A stretch of 33,303 bases of DNA from an uncultured SAR116 cluster alpha proteobacterium (GCA_902623185.1 CACNSW010000020.1:1-33303); one strand, 5' to 3'; counted from the first letter of the stretch, positions 1-11,666 are shown. The notes: generated by a model not told the origin, from the sequence alone. Made by a program: numbers and translations.

Positions 1-2
1 AA

Positions 3-656
3 AATATAGCGGAAGATGACAGCCAGATAGAAATCAACGAAGTGCTAGAAACAGCAAGTGCGAAGGCCATTGGAGAAACACAAACCAACGACAGAGAAAT
101 ATTAGAGGATAGAGCTTCTGGGGCAGAATCTGGCATGTCACCACCCAGAGCTGCTAAAGATATTGCGAATGACAGCGTCACTTCCAAGATCAAACCAGAA
201 ACAGCGAACGAAGAAAAGTCTAGGTCCATCTCAACACCGCTGGTTGCGGCTAGGACAGAAAATCCACTGTTGCCTGAGGCACTGGCAAAGCAACCCTCCT
301 TTATCCCGCCAGCTGCCGCAAAACTACCCGAAGACGCATCTATCCCTAAAACTCGTGAGGCCAACGCCTCTCGACCAAGTCTGATCAACAAGATCTCAGG
401 CCTCTGGAGCCAGAAGCCTGACAATGCAAAAACTGGCAAGACCGGGCCCGATCGCGTCTCGGAAGAGAACAGTATGCATGCGGATAAGACCGGCTCCATC
501 TTTGATCTGCCACGCGGTGACATGGTACAGCATGGCAATGACGAGGACACAAAAATAAGTGACAGCCTTTCTTCCGCAAGTGGAATTCAGGGAACGCTCG
601 ACAACGTCAGCGATGACCTAGACATTCCAGCATTCCTGCGTCGCCAAGCCAATTAG
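3..656 (+). CDS. ftsZ: Cell division protein FtsZ, C-terminal part (5' end outside the window)
   Basis: The reading frame is open from base 3 with no start codon needed, so this is the 3' end of a longer gene. What remains is a long, hydrophilic, low-complexity stretch rich in Ala, Ser, Lys, Glu and Pro, ending in the short conserved peptide DDLDIPAFLRRQAN. That ending is the hallmark C-terminal peptide of alphaproteobacterial FtsZ, the tubulin-like GTPase that forms the division ring. The peptide binds membrane tethers such as FtsA, and the preceding stretch is the disordered linker, which is long (over 180 residues) here as in many alphaproteobacteria. The GTPase domain is not in the window, so its motifs cannot be checked. 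lpxC follows on the same strand after about 220 bases, the usual order in this class. Confidence 0.93.
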   Translation, partial: NIAEDDSQIEINEVLETASAKAIGETQTNDREILEDRASGAESGMSPPRAAKDIANDSVTSKIKPETANEEKSRSISTPLVAARTENPLLPEALAKQPSFIPPAAAKLPEDASIPKTREANASRPSLINKISGLWSQKPDNAKTGKTGPDRVSEENSMHADKTGSIFDLPRGDMVQHGNDEDTKISDSLSSASGIQGTLDNVSDDLDIPAFLRRQAN

Positions 657-878
657 TGGCGATTTAACCAAAGCGGGGTTCATTGCTACAATCCGTAACC
701 AAATGTGATTTGCTATGAACCCAGCTGCAAAATAATATGATGGTGGTTCAAGTGCAGATCTGGTCAGAATTGTGAAATCATCAGTCAGTTTATGAGTATG
801 GTGTACAACTTCTCGCTGGAACGGACATTGACCGATAAAAGACGCGATAGCGAAACAAGAACCAAGGGCTAAGCCTAA
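657..878 (+). other. ftsZ-lpxC intergenic region
   Basis: This 222-base spacer has no supported gene; the open frame on the other strand runs on into lpxC and reads as a shadow. I see no clear stem-loop plus T-tract after ftsZ. A purine patch, aaggg at about 863-867, lies some 11 bases before the lpxC ATG and may be a weak ribosome binding site. A promoter for lpxC would have to lie here, but no convincing -35/-10 pair stands out. Confidence 0.4.
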
Positions 879-1817
879 ATGTTCATCGATCAACCGTTCC
901 AAACTACTTTGCGTAGTAAGATTCCATTTGAAGATATCGGTTTGCATTCTGGTCGGTATGTTCGGGCGGTGATCCGCCCTGCCCCGGCTAACACAGGCAT
1001 TATTTTTCGTCGCATCGACGTCGAAGAAAGTCGCCAAACGGTACCGGCACATGCGGAATATGCAACCGCGGCCAGACTTTGCACCCGTATCCAAAATGAC
1101 AGTGGTGTTGGCCTTGAAACCGTTGAGCATTTTATGGCGGCTTTTGCCGGCATGGGTGTTGATAATGCAATTGTCGATATTGACGCTAGCGAAGCGCCCA
1201 TTTTGGATGGGAGCAGCAAGCCGTTGGTAGATGCTATTAATCGTGTCGGCCTGACTATTTTAACATTACGACGTCGTTACTTTGTTGTTACTAGAACACT
1301 CCAAGTAAAACTATCATGTGGAGCGTGGGCTCGGATTGAACCGTCTGATAAGTTAGAAATTGACATAGAGATTGATTTTGAGGATGTCGCAATCGGCAGA
1401 CAGAATTATCTCTACCGGCACGGTAATGGTAAATTTGAAGCAGAACTTGCCAGCGCTAGGACGTTCTGTCAGATGCGCGATGTTGAATTCATGCAGAACG
1501 CTGGATTGGCACTCGGTGGTTCTTTAAATAATGCTGTGGTCGTTGAAAATGGTGTTGTGCTGAACGAAGATGGGCTTCGCATGGAAAATGAGTTTGCGCG
1601 TCATAAAGCACTTGATTGTCTCGGTGATTTGTATCTGCTTGGCATGCAGGTTAAAGGCAAGCTGACCTCTTTTCGTCCAGGGCACGCGTTGAGCACAAAA
1701 TTGGTACAGACGCTGTGGCGTGACCCGATGGCTTATCAAATTGTTGAAGATAATTTGCCGATTACGGTTTCTGAAGGGTACACATTACCCGAGGTAGCTG
1801 CCGCTGCCGCTGTTTAG
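879..1817 (+). CDS. lpxC: UDP-3-O-acyl-N-acetylglucosamine deacetylase
   Basis: LpxC is the zinc hydrolase that removes the acetyl group from UDP-3-O-acyl-GlcNAc, the first committed step of lipid A synthesis, in the cytoplasm. The 312-residue length is normal. The protein opens with the family signature GIGLHSG-like DIGLHSGR (19-26). The zinc ligands are visible: His84 in VEHFMAA, then His242 and Asp246 in HKALDCLGDL. His269 in PGHAL matches the catalytic histidine. The EAPILDGSS motif (105-113) is also typical. The ATG at 879 is chosen because it gives the normal N-terminus. Position directly after ftsZ is conserved in proteobacteria and ties envelope synthesis to division. Confidence 0.97.
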   Translation: MFIDQPFQTTLRSKIPFEDIGLHSGRYVRAVIRPAPANTGIIFRRIDVEESRQTVPAHAEYATAARLCTRIQNDSGVGLETVEHFMAAFAGMGVDNAIVDIDASEAPILDGSSKPLVDAINRVGLTILTLRRRYFVVTRTLQVKLSCGAWARIEPSDKLEIDIEIDFEDVAIGRQNYLYRHGNGKFEAELASARTFCQMRDVEFMQNAGLALGGSLNNAVVVENGVVLNEDGLRMENEFARHKALDCLGDLYLLGMQVKGKLTSFRPGHALSTKLVQTLWRDPMAYQIVEDNLPITVSEGYTLPEVAAAAAV

Positions 1818-1990
1818 CTGGCATCTTCGCACAATTCAAAATTTTTAGCCTGAAAGCACCTTTGTTGCGTCGATAGAAAATCATAAAGCGGCCCCTTTTC
1901 ACCGACCCAGCGACAGGCTATTGTTGGGCCTTTAGCAAAACACGCATAGCATAGCTTGGACCTTGCCTGCCGAACATGAATGCTGATGAT

Positions 1991-1994
1991 GGAG
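1991..1994 (+). promoter_or_regulatory. Ribosome binding site deciding the bamD TTG start
   Basis: A GGAG core sits seven bases before the TTG at 2002. The bamD frame has a stop (TGA) at 1987-1989 and no ATG or GTG between that stop and 2002, so this site and the TTG together set the start. Confidence 0.7.
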
Positions 1995-2001
1995 CTTCAA
2001 T

Positions 2002-2817
2002 TTGGCCTATTCGATACCCAAAAGCATTTTTTTAGCAACACTAGTTCTTTTAGTTGGCTGCGCTTCCGGCGAAATCGAAGAGCAAATCGAACGCTCTGTT
2101 GACGAACTATACAATGAGGCGTTAGCCAGCGCGCTTGCAGGGGACACCAAAGCTGCCGCACCACAATTCGAAGAGGTTGAACGGCAACACCCCTATTCAA
2201 GCCTTGCCGTGCAGGCACAAATCATGGCGGCGTGGTCATTTTACCAAGAAAACGACTATGCTCAAGCTATCGCGGCGTTGCAGCGTTTTGCTGAACTGAA
2301 TCCTGCTGACAAACGCGTGGAGTATGCTTATTACCTAATTGCGCTCAGCTATTATGAGCAAATTGTAGATGTTGAACGTGACGCCGAAATGACACGATTA
2401 GCTCTGTCCGCCTTTGAAGAACTGCAGCGCCGATTTCCGAATGGGGTATATGGGCGTGACGCCCTCTTAAAGATTGACCTTGCTCGCTCACACCTTGCTG
2501 GGAAGGAAATGGCTGTTGGCCGCTATTACCTGCAAAGTGGGCATTATGGTGCCGCGCTTAGGCGCTTTGAAAAGGTTATCCAAGACTATCAGACTACAAA
2601 TCAGGTGCCTGAAGCTCTATTCCGCATGACGGAGGCTTACCTCGCACTCGGACTTGTGGATGAGGCCAAGAGGGTAAGTTCGGTTGCGGGCTATAATTTT
2701 CCGGACTCAATCTGGACTGAGCGTCTTGCCGAAATAGAGACCAATCCCGAACGCAAACTGCCAAAGGGCATTTTTACACGTTCCATGGAAACCCTGACCA
2801 ACATCTTTGATGATTAG
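2002..2817 (+). CDS. bamD: Outer membrane protein assembly lipoprotein BamD
   Basis: BamD is the essential lipoprotein of the BAM complex that inserts beta-barrel proteins into the outer membrane; it sits on the periplasmic face. The 271-residue product has a short basic start, a hydrophobic segment and a lipobox LVGC with Cys20 as the lipidation site. TPR-like helical repeats follow, for example around FEEVERQHPYSSLAVQAQ and ALQRFAELNPADKRVEYAYYLIA, matching the family's YfiO-type fold. Translation starts at TTG: a stop closes the frame just upstream and GGAG lies seven bases before it. recN begins two bases after the stop, so the two are probably co-transcribed. Alphaproteobacterial bamD is regularly found between lpxC and recN. 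Confidence 0.95.
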   Translation: MAYSIPKSIFLATLVLLVGCASGEIEEQIERSVDELYNEALASALAGDTKAAAPQFEEVERQHPYSSLAVQAQIMAAWSFYQENDYAQAIAALQRFAELNPADKRVEYAYYLIALSYYEQIVDVERDAEMTRLALSAFEELQRRFPNGVYGRDALLKIDLARSHLAGKEMAVGRYYLQSGHYGAALRRFEKVIQDYQTTNQVPEALFRMTEAYLALGLVDEAKRVSSVAGYNFPDSIWTERLAEIETNPERKLPKGIFTRSMETLTNIFDD

Positions 2818-2819
2818 CA

Positions 2820-4481
2820 ATGCTTCAGAGCTTGACCGTTTCCAATATTGTTCTCATTGAACAGATGACCCTACAATTTGGTGTGGGGCTAACTGTGCTG
2901 ACCGGTGAGACTGGCGCTGGCAAGTCAATTCTGCTGGACGCGTTAGGACTTGCACTCGGCAGCAGGGCCAATTTTGACCTGATCCGCAATAACGCCGATG
3001 AGGCTCAGGTTACCGCAAGTTTTGCTCTTGCTGCAGATCACCCGGCAAATATTCGCCTTGATGAGGCGGGTATTATCACTGACGAAATGCTGATCCTACG
3101 CCGCCGTCTCAAACGGGATGGAAAATCCAACGCCAGCATTAATGATGTGCCCGTTTCGCTTGGACTGCTGCGTGAGATTGGTGACATGTTAGTGGAAATT
3201 CAAGGCCAGTTTGAGGGGCGAGGATTGTTGGATGTAGCAACTCACGTCAGACTGCTAGATAAAGCAGCTGGCCATGCCGACAAACTTGCCAAGCTAGGGT
3301 CGGGTTGGAACGGCTGGCAAAAGGCAAGGCGAAATCTATCCAAAGCGAAGCAAGAGCTAGACCGAGCACGCGCAGAGGAAGAATGGTTGCGCGATGCGGT
3401 GGAACAGCTCGATATTCTGTCACCAAATCTGGGCGAAGAGACAAGCTTGACCGTTCAACGTGAGATGCTGAGTAATGTCCGAAGAATTGGCGAAGGTTTG
3501 GCCATTGCCGAAGATGCAATCCTTGGTGAAAGCGGTGTGCAGATGCTCCTTGGTAAGGCCTGCACCGCGCTTGAACGGGTAGCACCACTGGCCGGTGGCG
3601 GGTTGGATCAAGCATTGATCGCGATGGAGCGTGCCAACGCTGAACTGACTGAAGCCAGCTCAGATATCAGCAGAGCAACGCATGAATTAGAGGCAGATCC
3701 GAGTAGGTTGCAGGAAGTGGATGACCGACTACATGAATTACGGCAGCAAGCGCGAAAACATGGCTGCAAGGTTGATGAGCTTCCAGACGTTCATACAAGA
3801 CTTGCGGAGTCGCTTGCCGATTTAGATGACTCAACTGTCGCGCTAGCTGGCCTTATCGAAAAAGAGCGCCAATGGCGTGACTATTACAGCAAAATGGCAA
3901 AAATTATCGCCGACAACCGTCGCGCAGCAGCGGTGAAACTTGATGCCGCAGTCATGGACGAGCTTACGCCTTTAAAACTTGAGAACGCTGAATTTGTCAC
4001 TGTCATTACGCCGCTTACCGAAGCCCAATGGGGGCCGCTTGGAATGGATCATGTGCGCTTTGAGGCAACTACTAATAAGGGACTGAAGGCCGGCCCTATC
4101 GAACGCATTGCCTCCGGCGGCGAGTTAGCACGCTTCTTGTTGGCAATGAAGGTGGCGCTTGAGGAAAGTGACGCTGGACGAACGCTGATTTTTGATGAGG
4201 TAGACTCAGGCGTTGGTGGTGCAGTTGCCGCTGCCGTCGGTGAAAGGCTTTTGCGACTGGGAAATGGTGTGCAGACACTTGTCGTCACTCATTCCCCACA
4301 GGTTGCAGCTAAAGGGTTGCATCATTTGCGGATTACCAAGACCACCAGCAACACCGGTGTTATCAGTTGCACTGAGCCGCTTAACAACACCGCCCGCACC
4401 GAAGAGATAGCTCGTATGCTAGCCGGCGAGGAAATCACGCCAGAGGCGCGGGCGGCCGCAGGCGCCCTGATGGAGAGGTGA
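2820..4481 (+). CDS. recN: DNA repair protein RecN
   Basis: RecN is an SMC-like ATPase that acts at DNA double-strand breaks. The 553-residue protein has the expected layout: an N-terminal half-domain with Walker A GETGAGKS (29-36), the QGQFE motif that matches the family's QGQ(H/F)E, a central coiled-coil region rich in Glu, Arg and Ala (roughly 160-350), and a C-terminal half-domain with signature ASGGELARF (from 431) and Walker B LIFDEVDSGVGG (from 456). It ends in an ARMLAGEEIT segment that is also common in the family. The gene sits between bamD (two-base gap) and ligA (no gap). The usual SOS-type promoter is therefore not obvious, and the gene is likely read from the bamD promoter. Confidence 0.97.
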   Translation: MLQSLTVSNIVLIEQMTLQFGVGLTVLTGETGAGKSILLDALGLALGSRANFDLIRNNADEAQVTASFALAADHPANIRLDEAGIITDEMLILRRRLKRDGKSNASINDVPVSLGLLREIGDMLVEIQGQFEGRGLLDVATHVRLLDKAAGHADKLAKLGSGWNGWQKARRNLSKAKQELDRARAEEEWLRDAVEQLDILSPNLGEETSLTVQREMLSNVRRIGEGLAIAEDAILGESGVQMLLGKACTALERVAPLAGGGLDQALIAMERANAELTEASSDISRATHELEADPSRLQEVDDRLHELRQQARKHGCKVDELPDVHTRLAESLADLDDSTVALAGLIEKERQWRDYYSKMAKIIADNRRAAAVKLDAAVMDELTPLKLENAEFVTVITPLTEAQWGPLGMDHVRFEATTNKGLKAGPIERIASGGELARFLLAMKVALEESDAGRTLIFDEVDSGVGGAVAAAVGERLLRLGNGVQTLVVTHSPQVAAKGLHHLRITKTTSNTGVISCTEPLNNTARTEEIARMLAGEEITPEARAAAGALMER

Positions 4482-6593
<2,112 letters not shown>

Positions 6594-6595
6594 GA

Positions 6596-8383
6596 TCAAA
6601 GCGGTGCGCAGGCCCGGCGCAACCAGTCCTGCACAACCTCATCACCATCGAGCAACGGCAGCAATAGCGCCTCAACCTGAGAGTGATACGCATCCAACCA
6701 CGCGCGTTCAGCCTCATTCAGCATCGCGGTAACGACCAACCGCTTGTCGATCGGACAGTGGGTAACTGTCTCGAAACTGAGAAAACCAGCGTCATCAGGC
6801 GGATTGATGATGATAAGATTCTCGATGCGGATGCCCCATTCACCCTGTCTGTAATAGCCCGGCTCATTCGAGAGCAGCATACCGGTGACAAGCCGTTCCG
6901 TACCACGTTTGGACAGGCTCGCCGGACCCTCATGCACCTGCATGATATGGCCAACGCCATGGCCTGTTCCATGGGCGTAATCCAGACCCTCTGCCCATAG
7001 TGGTCCGCGTGCCAGAACATCGATCTGCTGGCCTGTGCTGTCTGCTGGAAAACGGGCACGTGCTACGGCGATATGTCCCTTGAGGACGCAAGTAAACGCG
7101 TGGCGCATCTCATCGCTGGGGGTGCCTATCGCCATGGTACGGGTAATGTCGGTCGTGCCACTGGTGTAATGCGCACCCGAATCCACCAGCAGCAGACTGT
7201 TACCGATAAGCGCACTGTCGGCACCCTCAATGGCGCGGTAATGGACAATCGCCCCATTTGGCCCCGACCCGCAGATGGTCTCGAAACTAGAGGAGATGAA
7301 ATTTCGGTTTTCGCGGCGGATGGAGAGCAAATGCGCCGCAATCTCTGTTTCCCGCATCTGGCCGGGGGACACTGTCTCCAGCCATGACAGGAATCGTACC
7401 ATGCTGGCACCATCCTCGATATGGGCGCGGCGCGTACCTTCCTGCTCAACCTCATTCTTCACTGCCTTGGCATGCATTACCGGACAGGCACGGCGGACCA
7501 GTTCGACAGCGCTGCTGTCGAGAATGTCATGAAGAGACTTTGGCAGGCTGGCCGCCTCAATCATCACTTTCGTACCGCTGGCATAACCCGCCTCCGGACC
7601 CAGCAGGCCCGCAAAATCCGTCAATGGCACAACCGACGCATCGGTGGCCAGATCATCCGCCATCACCGCCGCCAACCGCCCGGGTTCAGCCAGCAGGATC
7701 AGCCCATTTTCGCGGTGATACAGTGCATAGGCCTGCATCACGGGCGTACAGGGAAGGTCACGGCCCCGAATGTTGGTCAGCCAGTTGACCGAATCGACAC
7801 GGCTGATAAAAATGGCCGTGCAATCAGCTTCCTGTAATACGGCATCCAACTGTTGCAGCTTTTCCGACATCGTCGCGCCAGCTGTTGCCGCATCAAGACG
7901 AAACGGTGCAGGCACCGGTGGCGACGGTCGGTCCTGCCAGATGGCGTCGACCGGATTGATACCGGTGCCAAGCAGCGTGGCACCAGCTTCCCTAAAAGCA
8001 CGCGCCAACCTGTCGAAGGTGGCAAGCGTCACCAGCTTCTTATCAACGCCGATCGTCAGCCCGGAAATGGAAATTCCCTTCAGCCAGGTGGCAAGCGTTT
8101 CCTCGGGCATGGTGTGGGTGGTCCAATCTGTCTGATTGGTCTGGTTCGCCATCTGCAGCGTGTAGCGGCCATCGCTGAACAGGGCAGCACTGTCTTTCAG
8201 CACAAGGCCAAAGCCGGCCGAGCCAGTAAACCCGCACAGGAAGGCAAGCCTCTCATCACCTGCCTGAACCTCTTCACCCTGATACATATCCTCGCGCCCA
8301 ACGAACCAGCCATCAAGCTGCTGTGAGACCAGTCTTTCGCGCAGAGCGGCAAGCCGCAGGTCATGCTGCTTTGTCTCTGCCAT
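6596..8383 (-). CDS. Xaa-Pro aminopeptidase (M24B family, XPNPEP1-like)
   Basis: This cytosolic metallopeptidase removes an N-terminal residue that precedes proline. The 595-residue length and three-domain layout (two creatinase-type N domains, then the pita-bread catalytic domain) match the long aminopeptidase P1 type rather than the roughly 440-residue E. coli PepP. Metal ligands are visible: Asp401 in VDSGAHY, Asp412 in TTDITRT, His475 in GTGHGVGH, Glu507 in NEPGYY and Glu521 in IRIEN. The frame extends 43 codons further upstream, but the start at 8383 (protein beginning MAETKQHDLR) is chosen because a strong AGGAGGAG site lies seven bases before it and the upstream part lies within prmA. 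The 3' end faces ligA. DNA here is clearly G+C rich. Confidence 0.93.
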   Translation of the reverse strand: MAETKQHDLRLAALRERLVSQQLDGWFVGREDMYQGEEVQAGDERLAFLCGFTGSAGFGLVLKDSAALFSDGRYTLQMANQTNQTDWTTHTMPEETLATWLKGISISGLTIGVDKKLVTLATFDRLARAFREAGATLLGTGINPVDAIWQDRPSPPVPAPFRLDAATAGATMSEKLQQLDAVLQEADCTAIFISRVDSVNWLTNIRGRDLPCTPVMQAYALYHRENGLILLAEPGRLAAVMADDLATDASVVPLTDFAGLLGPEAGYASGTKVMIEAASLPKSLHDILDSSAVELVRRACPVMHAKAVKNEVEQEGTRRAHIEDGASMVRFLSWLETVSPGQMRETEIAAHLLSIRRENRNFISSSFETICGSGPNGAIVHYRAIEGADSALIGNSLLLVDSGAHYTSGTTDITRTMAIGTPSDEMRHAFTCVLKGHIAVARARFPADSTGQQIDVLARGPLWAEGLDYAHGTGHGVGHIMQVHEGPASLSKRGTERLVTGMLLSNEPGYYRQGEWGIRIENLIIINPPDDAGFLSFETVTHCPIDKRLVVTAMLNEAERAWLDAYHSQVEALLLPLLDGDEVVQDWLRRACAPL

Positions 8384-8388
8384 TGTGC

Positions 8389-9399
8389 TCACTCCTCCTG
8401 TGTTACCATCGAAGCTGATTGGCGACCATGCCACAGTCCTGGCATCGCGCCAATGGCCGCTGGCCGCATGACGATCACCGTCCAATCGCCGATGCGCAGC
8501 ATCGTCCAGCACCGCAACCCCTGTGCGGCATAGGCACGCTCGACCGCAACAGACTGTTCATTGAGAATGCCCGAGAGAATCAACCAACCATTGGCCGCCA
8601 GATAGGGCGCCAGATCAGGCGCCATACGGCGCAGGGGACCAGCGAGGATGTTCGCCAGAATCACGTCATAGGGACCGGCCTGGCGCACCGCGCGTCCAGC
8701 AAAGCCCGCCGAAACGACACAACACATCTGCTGCGGGGCAATACCATTCAGCCGCGCATTGGCACTGGCAACGCGCACGGCAATAGGATCATTGTCCACC
8801 GCCATAACCCATGATGATGGCCAGATTTTCCGCGCTGCCATCGCCAGAATGGCAGACCCACAGCCCATATCGAGAACCTTGGCCGGTGCGGGACGTGACA
8901 GCGCGGCAATCATCTGCATGGCGCGCAGACAGCCCTCGGTTGTCGGATGCGTTCCAGACCCAAAAGCCTGCGCGGCCTCAACCATCAGCGGCAGACTGCC
9001 AGCCGGTGCGGGCTGCTCCACATGGCTGCCATGAATCCAGACGCGGCCAATGTGCAGTGGGGGAAAGGATGCCCTGTTTTCAGCCAGCCAGTCGCGCTGT
9101 TCGAGCTGGCCAATCTCCAGTTCGATGTCATCAAGGCCCAGAACACCAAGCGGTTGGTCAAGCATTGCCACGACAACTGATCTCTCAGGTTCAAAATCAA
9201 ACAGCGCTTCAATAAGCCAGCGCTGATCGGCAAGCTGCAGATGCGATGTGGCAAGACTCTCCATCAATTCAGAAAAGACAGTCTCTATATGACCAGCCTC
9301 GCGGGTCGTCACACGCTCCGGCAGTGTGATCGTTGCCCGATAGAGCGTGACATTCGCGGCATGGGGATTTTGACTCTGCTGGGTCATGGGCTGGGTCAT
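8389..9399 (-). CDS. prmA: Ribosomal protein L11 methyltransferase PrmA
   Basis: PrmA is an S-adenosylmethionine-dependent enzyme that methylates ribosomal protein L11. The C-terminal half has the class I methyltransferase fold: the family signature FGSGTHPTTEGCL (146-158), motif I VLDMGCGSAIL (175-185), an acidic AVDNDP end of strand 2, and NILAGPL as the substrate-side motif. The N-terminal part (about 1-130) is the diverged L11-recognition domain. The ATG at 9399 overlaps the uvrD stop as ATGA; a second ATG four codons on (9387) is equally possible since neither has a clear ribosome binding site. It lies between uvrD and the aminopeptidase in one tight unit. Confidence 0.94.
   Translation of the reverse strand: MTQPMTQQSQNPHAANVTLYRATITLPERVTTREAGHIETVFSELMESLATSHLQLADQRWLIEALFDFEPERSVVVAMLDQPLGVLGLDDIELEIGQLEQRDWLAENRASFPPLHIGRVWIHGSHVEQPAPAGSLPLMVEAAQAFGSGTHPTTEGCLRAMQMIAALSRPAPAKVLDMGCGSAILAMAARKIWPSSWVMAVDNDPIAVRVASANARLNGIAPQQMCCVVSAGFAGRAVRQAGPYDVILANILAGPLRRMAPDLAPYLAANGWLILSGILNEQSVAVERAYAAQGLRCWTMLRIGDWTVIVMRPAAIGAMPGLWHGRQSASMVTQEE
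8391..8399 (-). promoter_or_regulatory. Strong ribosome binding site for the aminopeptidase
   Basis: On the minus strand AGGAGGAGT lies seven bases before the ATG at 8383 and includes the end of prmA. It fixes the aminopeptidase start against the longer open frame and suggests translational coupling with prmA. Confidence 0.8.
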
Positions 9400-11666
9400 G
9401 GTTTGCTCACAAAACCGGAGACAACCTTTTTGTGGCCGGCACGGTCAAAGGCGATTTCCAGTTTGTCGCCATCGACATTGATGACATTGCCCATCCCGAA
9501 TTTCTGATGAAAAACGCGGTCGCCGATGGCAAAAACGGTGCCGCTGTCCTGAGCGATGAAGCTGGGGTCGCTTGCTTGCTGCTGTCGGGCCGCCATGCGT
9601 CGCCATCCGGGGCCATAGCCCGACGTCCCGCCAAAATGCGAGGCATCGGCAAGCTCAGCCGGTGTGGCGCGGCCAAAACCACCACCCATTGCCTGCATCC
9701 CCTGCACATTGTCCTCGATTATGCTGTCGGAAGGGAGCTCCTGCAGAAACCGGGATGGAATGGCCGACTGCCATTGTCCATGAATGCGCCGCGATCCAGC
9801 GTAGCTTATATGAACCAGCTTGCGCGCCCGTGTTATGCCGACATAGGCGAGGCGGCGCTCCTCCTCAAGGCCAACAGCTCCGTTCTCGTCAATGGTCCGC
9901 TGACTCGGAAAGATCCCCTCCTCCCAGCCGGGCATGAAAATGGTATCAAACTCAAGCCCTTTGGCGGCATGCAGCGTCATCAACGTGACCTCGCCATTCT
10001 CTGCCTCGGTGTCACCATCCATGACAAGGGCGATGTGTTCAAGAAAACCAGCCAGCGAGTCAAATTCCTGCATCGCATTGACAAGCTCAGTTAAATTCTC
10101 CAATCGCCCCTCGGCATCAGGTAATTTATCTACCTGCCACATCCGGGTGTAGCCGGACTCATCGAGGACCATTTTCGCAAGGTCAGCATGATGCATGCTG
10201 GCAACCGCATCACGCCACCGTTTGACATCTCTAATGAACTCGGTGAGCGATGTTCTGGCGGCTGGCCGCAATTCGTCAGTTTCGATCAGGTCAAAAGCGG
10301 CGGCCATTAGTGGCTTTTGCGAGGCACGCGCCTGAATGTGAATCGCCTGCAGGCTGGCCGCGCCCAGACCACGTTTTGGCAGATTGACAATGCGTTCAAA
10401 GGCCAGATCGTCGGCAGGCTGGGCGATCAGGCGGAAATAGGCAATAGCATCGCGGATCTCTGCGCGCTCATAGAATTTTGCGCCGACGACACGGTAGGGT
10501 AGGCCAATCGCGATGAACCGCTCCTCGAATTCACGCGTTTGAAACCCTGCACGCACCAGCACTGCGATCTGCGACAGGTCACCACCCTCTTCCATCATGC
10601 GCTCAATCTGGCTGGAAACTGTCCGCGCCTCATCGGCACCATCCCAATAGCCGTTGACGCGCAATTTCTCGCCCTCTTCGGCAGCTGTGAACAGGGTTTT
10701 ACCAAGCCGTGTCTCATTATGCGCAATCACCGCCGAGGCAGCGGCCAGAATATGCCCTGTCGACCGATAATTTTCCTCCAGCCGGACGGTTTTGGTGCCA
10801 GCGAAATCGCTCTCGAATTTAAGTATGTTACCAACCTCAGCGCCCCGCCACCCATAGATCGACTGGTCGTCATCGCCGACACAGCAAAGATTGTGTCGTG
10901 TCCCTGTCAACAGCCGCAGCCACAGATATTGGGCGACATTCGTATCTTGATATTCATCGACCATGACATGCGTAATACGCGCCTGATACTTAGCCAGCAC
11001 GTCCGGATGAGTCTGCAGAATAGTTAGCACATGCAGCAGCAAATCACCAAAATCCACAGCGTTCAGCGCCAGCAGCCGGGCTTGATAGTCCACATAGATT
11101 TCCCGTATCCGGCCATTGGCAACATCTCCCGCCTCGGCCGCCCCCACCTTATCCGGTGTCAGGCCACGGTCTTTCCAGCGCGAGATAACGCCGCCCAGCA
11201 TGCGGGCCGGCCAGCGCTTGGCATCGAGATCTTTGGCCTCGATCATTTGCTTCAGCAGCCGTGTCTGGTCATCAACATCGAGAATTGTAAAATCAGGCTT
11301 AAGGCCGACAAGATCAGCATGCCGACGCAGCATCCGTGCCGCCAGCGCATGAAATGTGCCGAGCCACACCTGCTCGGCCATCGGGCCCACCATATTTGCC
11401 ACCCGCATTTTCATTTCACGGGCTGCCTTGTTGGTAAATGTCACCGCTAGAATATTCCACGGCTTTGCGGTATCTGTCGCCACAAGTTCAGCAAGACGTG
11501 CTGTGAGCACGCGGGTTTTACCGGTTCCAGCCCCGGACAGAACCAACACCGGTCCCTCTAGCGCCTGTACAGCTTCACGCTGCGCCAAATTAAGATCATC
11601 GAGCCATGGGCGATGGGAACGAGCACTAACATTCATATTAGTTGAAAAGTCGCAAATAGCCATCAT
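9396..11666 (-). CDS. uvrD: UvrD/PcrA-type ATP-dependent DNA helicase
   Basis: This superfamily 1A helicase unwinds DNA 3'-5' in nucleotide excision and mismatch repair. The 756-residue protein shows all helicase motifs: Walker A GAGTGKTRVLTARL, Walker B VDEYQDTN, motif III GDDDQSIYGWRGAE, motif IV LEENYRST, motif V LMTLHAAKGLEFD and motif VI RRLAYVGITRAR. The C-terminus (FAIGDRVFHQKFGMGNV onward) is the small Tudor-like domain that contacts RNA polymerase in UvrD and PcrA. The start is uncertain: ATGs at 11666, 11663 and 11636 are all possible and none has a good ribosome binding site. UvrD and PcrA cannot be told apart from motifs alone. It is divergent from mlaA across about 200 bases. Confidence 0.95.
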   Translation of the reverse strand: MMAICDFSTNMNVSARSHRPWLDDLNLAQREAVQALEGPVLVLSGAGTGKTRVLTARLAELVATDTAKPWNILAVTFTNKAAREMKMRVANMVGPMAEQVWLGTFHALAARMLRRHADLVGLKPDFTILDVDDQTRLLKQMIEAKDLDAKRWPARMLGGVISRWKDRGLTPDKVGAAEAGDVANGRIREIYVDYQARLLALNAVDFGDLLLHVLTILQTHPDVLAKYQARITHVMVDEYQDTNVAQYLWLRLLTGTRHNLCCVGDDDQSIYGWRGAEVGNILKFESDFAGTKTVRLEENYRSTGHILAAASAVIAHNETRLGKTLFTAAEEGEKLRVNGYWDGADEARTVSSQIERMMEEGGDLSQIAVLVRAGFQTREFEERFIAIGLPYRVVGAKFYERAEIRDAIAYFRLIAQPADDLAFERIVNLPKRGLGAASLQAIHIQARASQKPLMAAAFDLIETDELRPAARTSLTEFIRDVKRWRDAVASMHHADLAKMVLDESGYTRMWQVDKLPDAEGRLENLTELVNAMQEFDSLAGFLEHIALVMDGDTEAENGEVTLMTLHAAKGLEFDTIFMPGWEEGIFPSQRTIDENGAVGLEEERRLAYVGITRARKLVHISYAGSRRIHGQWQSAIPSRFLQELPSDSIIEDNVQGMQAMGGGFGRATPAELADASHFGGTSGYGPGWRRMAARQQQASDPSFIAQDSGTVFAIGDRVFHQKFGMGNVINVDGDKLEIAFDRAGHKKVVSGFVSKP

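Noticed and set aside
618-1130. 170-codon open frame on the minus strand across the ftsZ-lpxC junction
   Set aside because: It overlaps the lpxC coding region, whose motifs are certain, has no family features, and reads as a mirror of lpxC codons.
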